Assembly (NCBI GenBank): GCA_033060915.1
Contig: CM065388.1
Span: forward strand, 38,924,501-38,988,500
Direction of reading: 5' to 3'
DNA from: Euryodendron excelsum
Lineage: Eukaryota; Streptophyta; Magnoliopsida; Ericales; Pentaphylacaceae
DNA: 64,000 bases
In this document: piece after piece, positions 50,764-61,500 of the stretch
Numbering within the stretch: the stretch's first letter is position 1
Layout: each line of letters begins with the position of its first letter
Position numbers and translations under genes: made by a program
Notes under the pieces: generated by a model
Database searches by the model: none
Told to the model about the DNA's origin: nothing
Seen by the model: only the letters and a program-made list of their open reading frames with translations

Positions 50764-51280
50764 TAGGGATGGTAACGAGACAGGCTCGGTATGGGTTTGG
50801 CTAAACCCTACCCCACCCCTAAAAGAAAAATTTCATCCCACACCTCATTCTAAACTTGTGATGGGTTGAAACTCTCCATTCCACCTCTATCCCACTTAAA
50901 TTAATTGGAATTTGGGTTGAAACGGGTTCAACCCGTATAAAATTTTAAAACAAAAATAAATCTCTAAAATAATAAAAATAATACAAATTATAGTAACTCT
51001 AATACAATATTATATTAAGAAAGAAAGAGTCTAAAATCTAAGACTAACACTAAAGATATTTTGTGCAATTAAATATAATATACTTATTTAGGTATTTCAT
51101 AATATAATTGAGGTGGGTTCAAGGTGGAGTGACCTAAATCCTAACTCATCCAAAACCGGCATCGAGTTTTGCTTTCTTTCCATACCCCACCTCTAATTCA
51201 TTTATTCATACCCTAAGCCATTTCTATTAGGGACGAGGTGAAGTGGGATTCGTATTTTTCGACTTCAATTGCTATCCCTA
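50764..51280. mobile_element. hAT-type MITE, 517 bp
   Basis: The left end TAGGGATGGTAACGAGAC and right end ...GCTATCCCTA (reverse complement TAGGGATAGCAATTGAAG) form imperfect terminal inverted repeats of the widespread TAGGGATGGCAA type. A perfect 8-bp duplication CTTGTTCT flanks it (50756-50763 and 51281-51288). No transposase. Confidence 0.88.
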
Positions 51281-51329
51281 CTTGTTCTTTGGTCAATTAG
51301 TGCATTACTTGTAAGTGTTAGCCCAAATA

Positions 51330-53110
51330 TACAACTCAAAAGGGGGCTGAATTGGGTTTCTCAAAATTAATCACACAATAATGTAATTAAAAACTAAATA
51401 ATCAATGAAACAATAGCTAAACAAAGTATAATTAATGCAAGTAGGTCATAAAGTGCAAAGAAGAAAAACAGAGCACAAATCAATATCAAGATTTATCGAG
51501 GTTCAGCCACAATGAGTGACCTACGTTCTCACCCCCAAGATCCTTTTGAAACTCTTCCACTATGTAAAAACTCCTTTACACAACAGGTACTAGTTGTTCA
51601 AGTGCCCAACTCACTTTTTACAAGAACTCTTCCCAAGCTCTTGATGACCTAGCTAAGTGATTTTATCTAACCTTTACTTAAACTTACAAGTGTTTTTTTT
51701 ATCAAGAACACCCAAACTCAAAGATTTACAAACTCACTCAAGTGAAATAAATGAAATTTATATAACGGATTACTCTCGACAAGAGTGTATAAGCAGGTGT
51801 AAGTTCAATGAATACCCTAGAAACCCAACAAAGAGAATGTATTGGTTAGGGCTTAGATCTTTTTATCTTTGTTCTTTATGATTCAGTACTTAAATTCTTG
51901 GATTCTTGTGTATAAGTACTTTGAGGATCTTGTATATATAGTTTTACATTAATTTTAGCCATTAGTGGTAGTTGGAAGTGCATTCAATGCGAGATCAAGC
52001 TGACAGAACATTCAAATTTATAGTCATTACAGAAGAGGAGTCGACTCTTTTGCTGAATGGATCGACTCTTTTAGTTCTAGCGACAACTTTCTCAACCCTC
52101 TGTCCAAATGTGTCAACTTTTGAAGAATATGGAGTCGACTCTTTTGCGTTTCACCAAACTTCAACAAGGCTCTGTTTTAATGTGTCAACTCCTAAAGAAC
52201 ATAGAGTCGACTCTTTTGGGATCTCACGAAACTTCAATAAGGTTGTATTGAGATGTGTCAACTCTTGAACAATGAGGAGTTGACTCTTTTTGCTTAGAGA
52301 CTTTAACTTTTGCAAGTACTCATCAAACTTCTTTTAAGTCTTCAAGTTCTTTAAGGATTATCCAAATAAGGTTTACAAAGTTTGAAATGACTTCTCAAAG
52401 TTTGTTAATATTCAAGAACACCTTCAATCTCTTCGATATGAAATCAATCTAATTTAACCATTTGTAGAGTTCTTTAATTAACATAGCTTTTTCCATTAAT
52501 CCAAGACTTTTTTAAATTTTCAAGTAGAGCATCCAAGTCTTGTATAAATCTTCAATAGATATTAATCATATTTGAACATTATCAATCTGTTTGAGATGAG
52601 ATTATGAACGTAATCTTATTGAAAGGTCTTCCATCAATGTGTCAATTCATTCCACCAATGTGTCAACACATGCTACCGATCTCCTTTTCAGTCAATCTCT
52701 AGATCTTCTCATACCATATTGTAGAAGGTGCCAGTACTTGTTGCCAATCTTATTTTCTGTGGATCTACTTTTGAAGGAGTCAGCACTTCCAAAAAGGTGT
52801 CAGTGTTTGCTTCTGACCTCCTTTTCTGCTGATCTCCTTTTCAACTTAAGCAAATAGCTTCAAAAGCTTCAGTGGCTTCTCCAAATGGTCCAATAAGGCT
52901 TTCATGTTTTCTAATCTTCACGATTCCATTAAAATCTCTAAGATCTCCAATATATCAAGCTTTAAGTCATAATGATATAGTCTTCACACTTAGTAAAGTT
53001 CTTAAATCCTTAACACAATATTTTGTTATCATCAAAATCAAGGCATAGAGTCAACATTAAGCAAGTCACTAGCAATGCACCTTTGCAAATTTAGAAAATT
53101 CTATTTTTCC
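51330..53110. repeat. Dispersed transposon-derived non-coding sequence
   Basis: The text AACTCAAAAGGGGGCTGAATTGGG, then ATTTATCGAGGTTCAGCCAC and GACCTACGTTCTCACCCCC, is typical of an abundant non-coding repeat of angiosperms ('GGGGGTGAATTGG ... GAGGTTCGGCC...CCTACGTCC'). The transposon class was not determined. It holds the 73-bp minisatellite described separately and several GTGTCAA words near 52640-52670. Confidence 0.45.
52030..52290. repeat. Minisatellite of about 73-bp units with GAGTCGACTC palindromes
   Basis: ATGTGTCAACT recurs at 52109, 52181 and 52254. Each is followed about 22 bp later by GGAGTCGACTCTTTT or a close variant, and then CACCAAACTTCAACAAGG-like text. An earlier partial unit is near 52040. 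The core GAGTCGACTC is a 10-bp palindrome. Confidence 0.7.
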
Positions 53111-53230
53111 TAAGAAAGCATTAGACAAGGCCAGCACTAGATAATTTAAGGCCTAAAGTAATAATTTTAAATAAGACTTTTTATATTTTCAGTCGAGGCT
53201 GTTTTTTATTTTTCCTCTTCTTTTTCCCAG
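53110..53230. repeat. Fragment of the AT-rich repeat also seen at 24.9 kb
   Basis: GATAATTTAAGGCCTAAAG and ATTTTAAATAAGACTTTTTAT match 24910-24960 (GAGATTTAAGGCTTAAAGC, ATTTTAAATGAGG). Confidence 0.5.
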
Positions 53231-53263
53231 TTTTTACATGCCTATGTAACAATTTGATGCAAG

Positions 53264-53527
53264 TCAAATACATTCAGATTTTCTTTGCAGCCAACCTCCA
53301 CTTGCAACTCTATACGTGCTAGTGTCTTCTTCCCTCTGAATTGAATCTCCATCTTCATTCAAGTGTTCAGGAACCAGTTTTTTTTGAGGAATTTCCCAAC
53401 CCCGAATCTTAATTGTAGACTGGTCTTGGGCAGAAGCTGGTTCCTGTGGTCTTTGTACCGAAAAGTCATACCGAAAACCAGACTGGTTCCCCATAACAAA
53501 TGCATATTTTTGTTTCACTCTGATCAA
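53264..53527 (-). CDS. Unrecognised open frame, possible terminal exon or gene fragment
   Basis: Eighty-seven codons on the minus strand end in TGA after WLQRKSECI. The frame is preceded by an acceptor-like sequence (TGAGATAG|TTGATCAG), so it may be a last exon rather than start at its first Met. The peptide looks like real protein: NQSGFRYDFSVQRPQEPASA, KIRGWEIPQKKLVPEHLNE, DSIQREEDTSTYRVASGG. No neighbouring exon was found on either side. I recognise no family and assign no function. Confidence 0.3.
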   Translation of the reverse strand: MIRVKQKYAFVMGNQSGFRYDFSVQRPQEPASAQDQSTIKIRGWEIPQKKLVPEHLNEDGDSIQREEDTSTYRVASGGWLQRKSECI

Positions 53528-53529
53528 CT

Positions 53530-55166
53530 ATCTCAAAAACATACATTAATTGGTTAAACTATAAATGCTTTTAAGGTTGTCAGATGCTTATGTCCAAGAA
53601 AAAATGTTGTAAGATGCTTTTATTAGTTATCAGGTAGTAGAGATTAAGTAAAAGCAATTATAAGTAAGAGGTTTAGTTGGAGTGAGAGATGTTGTAACGT
53701 TAGTTAAGCAAGTAGTTGGGGAATATGATCCAGGTCATCTAGTTTTCTTCTGTTCGTGGCCTACAAGTATGCGTATGTTTGTTTCTTGACCCTTTCCAGG
53801 TAGCTATATGAGGAAATGCTGCTGATTTTATGATAACAATCCAATACCAGCACAATGGATGATGTTACATGGATAGGCGACAAGCCTCACCATCCCACCC
53901 GTTCGCCACTCCTACAGCGGTTAAGCCCCATTAAGAGAAAGAGAGAGCGAGAGAGATTTTTATTGAAAGAAATTAAAATAGAGAAACGGGTGAAGCCCTT
54001 ATAGCATTTTGCATTTCAGTCTAGACCTGTAGGTTTTAAGTCGGGGTGTACGATTTTCCCTCTATCCACCACGGGTCAAAGTCTAGATTCACCAAATTAA
54101 AAGTATTCCTTTTTTTTTTTTAATTTTTAATTTTTATCTTAGTTACACAGTGTGTAACATACTCAAAGACGTATTTTTATTTTATAAATACTTTAAAAGA
54201 GCAATTGTGAATGTGTTACAAAATAGAAGCAAAGGCTCATGTAACTTCACAGAATAAGGCAAAACTAATAGCCTGAAAGGATTCGACTTGTCAAAGGTGT
54301 GATAATATGGGGTTGGAAGTATGGATATTCAGTTTAGAGTGCCGTATTTATATCGGATATACATTCTTTTTGGACACGTCAATTGGCATGTATAATTTTT
54401 TTTAGTCGACGCTTCTCAAACACATCGAGGACACGCGTGTTCATTAGTTGGATACTTTTTAAAACACGGCGGAGTTAAAATGTTATTGTTAAAAGTATTA
54501 AATAGAGTCTAATCTATAAATTTCAAAATTTAAAACACCAAACATAAAGCACTCAAATCCAAATATTCAAATCCTTAACTTGTTAGTAGTTGTATTATAA
54601 TTGTGAACTTATTTAGTTGTTTTCATCTTATTTTTGATAATTTATAAATTTTACGTTCATATACATAATAAATAAAATATGTATAAAAATATTTTTTTTA
54701 CCGTGTCCCGCTGTATCCTTGTTATCATTTTTTTAAAAAATACCGTGTTCTATATTTTATGTTCATCTCTGTATCTATAATAGTGTTTATATTCGTGCTC
54801 CTTACGATATGGGCTATTGGGCACAAAAAGGTCTACTGGGAAATCATGCGCCCTTTAAGGCAACTGACCTGGAAATTTTGAAAATCAGTAAAATTCCACA
54901 CATACCTACAAAAATTAAATATAATGTGGCCCAACACAATTGTTTCTCTTGTTCTCTTGTAGTGTAGAACGAATATCACTTGTCTGATATCTCAAGCACT
55001 GACAAAAGATTATCCAAGACATGTTCAAACACCATAACTAACATTTTTCTAATTTTTCAAATGTAACAACAACCTAATTACTGTGTTCCCACTTCATGTC
55101 TCATGCAAAAACGGACAGTTCTTTGCTTTCTTTCCCAAATACATTAATGTGTTAACAAATTATTTA
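53530..55166. other. Intergenic DNA, no supported gene
   Basis: 54290-54800 contains repeated words like CGTGTCC, GGACACG and CACGCGTGTTC, in a pattern seen in decayed plant repeats, but without element ends that I can define. Confidence 0.4.
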
Positions 55167-55445
55167 CGCTGTGTTTGGGTCAAAAATTTGATAATAAAAA
55201 AGCAAAAAACAAGAAAAATGTGAGGAAAAAAAAAGCAATATCTAAACGAAAAATATTATTCTTTCAAAAAAATCTATATGGAAAACTCACCAGAATGATG
55301 TGGTAGTGGTATTATTGTAGTTAGAAGCCATTATGATGAGTATTTTGTTTTAAAATGATTAACTTTTATCAAACCATATCATTTTGGTAATAAATTATGT
55401 ATAAATTTTTCTGTTTGTATAGCATTACTGTATCCAAACACAGCA
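55167..55445. mobile_element. Harbinger-type MITE, 279 bp
   Basis: The left end CGCTGTGTTTGGGTC and right end ATCCAAACACAGCA are inverted with one mismatch in the first 12 bases. TTA flanks both sides (55164-55166 and 55446-55448), the 3-bp duplication of PIF/Harbinger elements. Confidence 0.55.
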
Positions 55446-56099
55446 TTAATGTTTTAGTATTCCTTTTGCTCATTTAATTATTTTTTTTTTTTGGCTGTAT
55501 GACTATAGATATTGTGGTTTTGTCACTTTTTGGTTTGTGATTTTGTGAAGGACAGAGCTTTCAAGGATTACTTCTCCAAAAAAAAATTGGTCATTTGAGA
55601 TGTGGTCACTTGTAATAAAATAATTTTTGGAAAGTTCGACATACCATTTCGGATCTAAAACAAGAGGTTTAGGTTGCTGGGTTTTCCTGGCAGAGAGGTA
55701 TACACAAGGGATTAAAGGCTATGATGGCATGGTAATTGGGAATTAAGGGAGACTCTACCTGGAAGCATGAATCTAATCTGGAAATTTGCAAAATGAATTG
55801 CAAATAACGAAATATTAAAAAAAAAAATTAATCGTTAGTAGCATTTACCAAATGCTACTAACAATAATTTTGATGAAAGAACTCATTTTTTCACCCACCA
55901 ACTTCATGAATTATGAGCACCCTACCCCTATAAGATTTTAACTTGGGATAGACATGAAATCACAAAGAGGTTTTAACTAATAATCGATCTGACATACAGA
56001 AATGGAAAATTTTGGATTGCACATTTGGGTTGCGAAATCGTTGTGATTGTGAATTCATCAAGTAATGATCGGTTTGAATGGGTCGTGTTGTTATATTTG

Positions 56100-56840
56100 T
56101 TATATTATGATGAGGACCAATCAGGACCCTAACAATGGGCTGACCACAATCATGGCCGACCACGACTGAGCAAACCATGGCCGACCACGACTGAGCAGAC
56201 CATGGTCGATCATGGCCGAGCAGACCATAGTTGAGCAAGACTATGCCGAGCGCGACCTTCCAAGCAAGACCTTCCGAGCACGACCATGCCGAGTATGACT
56301 AAGCACGACCATGCCGAGCATGACCGAATAGGCCATACGTCGAGCAGACCTTGTGGGACGGTGCCAATCATTCCTGCTCACCTGCCACGCTAGTGGGGGC
56401 ACTGATAACCCAATTATGATAACGTGCTCCCAACTCTAGGATTTAGCGTGTAGCAGGAGGTAGTCACCTTCACCACTTTGACACGCATCTAAGAGAGTGC
56501 CACGTGTGGGGTTGGACAACCACTCTCCCCACTATCTTGCCACCAGTTTGACCCTTCAATGCCACGCTGTCATGTGGAGAGACAACCATCTCCCCCTATC
56601 TCCGTATATGCAACGCCCTCCTAGAGCTACTAGGAGATCTACCCATATAAAAAGGAACTCATTTTCTTCAACAAGGTACGCAAACATAAACCTTAGCAAA
56701 AACTTTGTTGAAATATATTTAGAAATCTAACTTTGGCATCAGAGTGCCCTTGGCAGGCACCACACCGGTGTTGCTTACCCCTTTGCTTCCCCTCAAATCA
56801 CCAGAGCAATCCGTCGCCGGCCTGAATATTGACCTCACAA
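56100..56840 (+). mobile_element. LTR fragment of a Gypsy-type retrotransposon with minisatellite
   Basis: 56130-56340 is a degenerate array of about 24-bp GACCATGGCCGACCACGACTGAGCA-like units. It is followed by CACGTG-containing text, a TATA box ACCCATATAAAAAGG at about 56640-56653, and TTTGGCATCAGAGTGCCCTT then GGCAGGCACCACACCGGTG, the typical R/U5 text of a family of plant Gypsy LTRs. The outer ends and any TSD were not determined. Confidence 0.5.
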
Positions 56841-58485
56841 GTTTACTGCACTATCATCTTATATGATTCTATATGGGTCCATCATTTCAATCCAACAGTC
56901 CATTCAACAATCCAACGTATAAGAACCTTCAATCATATGTTTGTGGTATTTCACTCACATGTTCATTGTTTGTATAGGGCTTGTTGAATTTTTCCTTGCC
57001 CTCCAATCATGCACATTACTGAATTCTTGTCTTATGAGAGTATTTTGGTTTCAGACAATCATCAATTGAGTTTTGTTGTTCTTCAATTACTTGGTAGCTT
57101 ACAGAGTCGACGCATGCACTGGGGCAACTGCTGAGAGCACCATTCATCTTTTCGTGCAATGGTGTTTGCTGCAACAAATTTTCAATGCAAATGGACTTGT
57201 TTTGGCGCAGTAAAGATGCTGCTTTTGTAGTCTTCCAGGTGGGGTTAATATATTTTAGCCCGATGATCGGAGGAGATAGCGTCCCCGAGGATAAGAAGTG
57301 GGTTTTTTTCGGTGTCAATTGCTGTCTGCTGTTTCTCCTTATCATTTTAATTATTTTTTGCCAACTCATTTGTCGAGCGCCAGAAAACTAATTTGAAGAC
57401 GGTCTGGCGAAGAGGTTAGTTTTTGAGTCCCGTGCAATTCTCTCATGGAAGGAATTCTTTTCTTTTTCCTGTTCCATTTGGGTTTCGATCATTTCTCTGA
57501 TTCGGATGACCACTTGTGGCTCAGGCAGTAAGCGAGCACTAATATCATTGTCAGATAAGAAGGATTTGGCTTTCCTTGGCAATGAACTTCAGGAATTAGG
57601 GTGAGTAATCCTTCCCGGCCCCCTCCCTCTGTCTATGAGTCTATCCTTCATGGCATTTTCCAAGATATTAGAGTTTTTGGGTTTTCTTTTCTATTTTTTT
57701 GTTTTCCTTTTCCATACGGGCTTGTTAGTTGGTGTATGTTGCACAAACCATCTCAATGGACTTTCCTTCATCTTCCTCTGATCGATGCTGCTCCTAACTT
57801 ACATTGAGTAAACTCATTTTTTTCTTCTCTTATCAATTTCCTAGAAATCGCAACAGCCATGACTTATAGAAGTCGCAATTGCAAATAGGAGGAAATTGTT
57901 CTGCCTTTGAGTGCACAATCCACTGGACATGCTTCTGGTAGTGAATAAGAAACTTGCATGTTGTAAAGATAATAATACAGATAATATTTCCTTATATAAG
58001 TGTACAATAGTGATCTGTCCCCTTTGTACAATGCTCTGTGTTACTGTGTGATTGGGTCCCACATTCGGTAGTTGTCCCACCTTGTAACCATTGTGGTTTG
58101 GATTTCTTTAGCCCGGATGGCGGGTAGTTTTCCCACCCTGGTGAGCCGCCTTATATGTCTCCAATCACTCTTTCACGACTTCTTTGGCCAACATTTGGTT
58201 GCGTGTGCATTATTTCCTTAAGATTAAAAAAAGTTGTTCCCTGAGTTATTACAACTATATGAATAAATAAATGAAATTCCAGAAAAGAAACACAATTTCT
58301 CCCCTTGAGTCTTTTAAAAAAAGAAAAAGTGGAAATATAATTATATCCATTGAACTAAAGTCAGCAGAGCAGAAAAGTGAGAGCTTATTTTTCTACTTTT
58401 TCCTCCTTAAAAACACAAAAAAAAAAAAAGAAAAAGAAAAAGAAAAAGAAGTTAATAAGACAACTGCAAACAACCACCCAGCGCC

Positions 58486-58486
<1 letters not shown>

Positions 58487-58528
<42 letters not shown>
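58487..58528. repeat. Poly-C tract (42 C)
   Basis: An unbroken run of 42 C lies between an A-rich AAAAAGAAAAAG stretch and a CT microsatellite, in the second visible intron of the PurH pseudogene. The length may be inexact. Confidence 0.8.
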
Positions 58529-58530
<2 letters not shown>

Positions 58531-58538
58531 GCGGCCTT

Positions 58539-58541
<3 letters not shown>

Positions 58542-58584
<43 letters not shown>
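58542..58584. repeat. CT microsatellite
   Basis: (CT)21, ten bases after the C tract. It is followed by the CG-rich GCGTTCGCGAGCGCACGCGC. Confidence 0.85.
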
Positions 58585-58586
<2 letters not shown>

Positions 58587-61500
58587 GTTCGCGAGCGCAC
58601 GCGCTTGCTTGCGCATTGTCTATTTCTACTACATGTTGAGGGTACCTTTACGAAGTTTTCTTTTTCAATGTCATAGTCTGTGCACATACGTTTTATTTAT
58701 TATGGTCCTAGAACTATTATTTATAATGGTTCTAGAACTATTACTAAATTCTTTGTTCTGATTCTAAGAGGTTGCTGTTAATGTGAAGTTTAATGGTGGA
58801 CCCTTGATATTATCCGTGACTTACGGAAAATCATTTTCTTTTACAGCTTGATGGTCGTGTAAAAGGTTTACATCCTATGTTGTACGAAGGTTTTCTTGCC
58901 AGAAGTTTCCAAAAGCTCCTCATGGAATTTTTAAGCTATCGTGGAATTGGTTAGTTCTACTACTTGTCATAAAATGGAAAAAATGTTGTTCTATTTATTG
59001 AAGAGTAATGCTATACAATCAAAAAATTCATACAGAATTTATTATCAGAATGATGTGTCTAAGTTGTGGTCTTATCACTTTATAATAAAGAACCCATCAA
59101 GGTGCATATTAATTACAAAACTGACATTGCTACATTATTCTAGTGTAAAATTCTGTATAATAATTCTGAAAGAATAGCATTTTCCTTTATTGAATCCTTA
59201 TTCGCTCTGTCAACTTGTTGAATTCAATTTTTTTTCCTACTAATATTATACTTTGGGTTTTATTTCTCAAACTAAACTATATCATATATATTTATACTGG
59301 AAAAAAAAAATCCCCTATGAGACTTTTGATAAAATGGGAATTTGGAGCTTGACACACTTTTGGCGATCACAAAATATAAGAAGAATAGAAGCAAAGATAA
59401 TGGCACATGAGAAACAATTTTTTTAAGATATACGTATTAATAAATGAGTATATGAACACATATATGTTACTGGAGTATATAAAAGAATAATAATCTACGT
59501 CGATTGTTTAAGTCATTATGCATGGGAGGATTTTCTTGTGATTTGTTTATAATATGAATAATTTTTATCAGCTACTAATTGCGAAAATATAATAGTTATT
59601 AGAAAAATGTGAATGAACATGGGATATAAATAACGACATAATTATTACGAGTTGAATTCACTACAAATATTGCAGTAAAATGATTTTACGAGTCTTTGAA
59701 TGGTCCACCACAATCTAGCTGGCAACCATTTTTTTATTATTTTGTGGGTATACTTATGTACGTGTGCTAAATGTGTAGGTGGGGTGAAAAAAAAAAACAT
59801 ATATATATATATATATGAGTTAGTTGGGTAAAATAGGAACTTTAATGGCTTAGAGGACAAAACAGAAATTATTTACATCCGAACACGGCTGAAAATTATG
59901 TTGAGAGTGACATGGAAAGTACAAGTAACTTGAGCATGGAAACGCTATATAGTTTGACGTCGGGGTAAAATCGAAAATAGATAGTAACAATGGCATGATA
60001 TTCATAATGCCTGTGCCTTTGTGAAGCAAATTGGCATGGCTTCTCAAAGACATTTAACTGCTTGAGGTGGGGAAAAAAGAGAGGATAAATAACCAAGTAC
60101 CAGATAAACAAAAAGCTCTCCTTCTGATAACCTTTCTTAATAATTTTGAAGGTAAATCTTCAATTTTGGGAATGGTAACTCCTCCCACTATAAGGCAATA
60201 GTCTGGTGCTTATGGGTTACACTTGCGCCTTGATTTTAAATTGTGCAGCTCTGACATGAAAATGTCTGGGTTATGAATTTTTTTGTTTTTGTTTGTTTGT
60301 TAGCGTCATGGGAAACATAACCCAGTTGTGATACATAGTTAATTTGTTGATGTTTACATGCCTGTATAAATGGTTTAATCTCCTTTTGTACTCATTGTCA
60401 GATTCCAACTAACATGTATCATACAGATGCCTTGGTCGTCGTAGATTCAAAAGACTATCGTGAAGTTGTAGAATGTCTTCGAGAAAACCAGGATGACCAG
60501 AAGTGCAGAAGGAGGCTTGCTTGGAAGGCTTTCCAATATGTTGCTTCTTATGATTCTGTAGTTTCAGAGTGGCTGTGGAAGCAGACTGTTGGAGTTACAC
60601 CCCATATGTTGTAGTTTTATATAAGAACATAATAGTGCATCTAAATCTCATGGTAGATATGATCTCACTTAAATGACTAGTTCACCTTATAAAGTATAGG
60701 CATCTCAACAATCGCTAGAAGCTTTGAGAACTGAAAAGGATCTTAACCAATATTAAATAAAAATTTAGGAAAACATACTTTTATTCTATTTAATGTGGTC
60801 CTAATTTGATTGCTATAATGCTACGAGATTCAATTCTTGTAATTCAGTTTCATTTGAATTTGTAATGCCCTAATGCTTAAATTGATCCCTGTTTATTAGG
60901 TGTATAGATTTACTGGTTTTCTAAGGCATTTGTTGTTAACATTTATATGTTAGATTCTTGAAATATTTGCAAGTTAGTACTCTTTATTTTGCCTATCCAA
61001 AAAATAAATGTAGAAAAAGCTCTTTGTTTGTTGCTTCTAATGGACTTTCATTCCATAACATGCACATGTAATTTTCTTTCCCTAATACAGATGATGGACA
61101 CTGTTTCTTTGATGTTGAAACTCAGGAGGAGGAGTTATAACAACCTTTCTTCCCTCTCTTTTTGGTGCAGGAGATGTCATATAATAATTATTTAGATGCT
61201 GATGCAGCTTGGAACTGTGTGTGTGAGTTTAATAAACCCACTTGTGTAATTGTAAAGCACACAAATCCCTGTGGGGTAGCTTCACGCAATGATATCATTG
61301 AAGCCTACAGATTAGCTGTAGAAGCAGATCCAGTGAGTGCATCTGATGGTATTGGTGCCTTCAACAGAGAGGTTCATGAGGTAAATAACTTTCCTAGTTT
61401 TTCTTTATAGCAGGTATTTTTTTCTTGCTAGTTGAGATACAATTAAAATGAGCTTTTTAGGCATATAAAATCACCAATAATATTGCATCACATCAAGGTA

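Larger units (their letters stand above)
49727..50825. repeat. 547-bp tandem segmental duplication
   Basis: Copy A 49727-50273 and copy B from 50274 to about 50825 are nearly identical, starting TTGCAAACCATCT and ending in TACCCCACCCCTAAAA. Each contains a SINE-like sequence and the first 60 or so bases of a hAT MITE. Only copy B continues into the full MITE, so copy A ends inside a truncated MITE. Confidence 0.88.

Noticed and set aside
58271..58687. Open frames on both strands with poly-Pro or poly-Gly runs
   Set aside because: They are created by the C42 and CT tracts; length comes from repeats, not coding.
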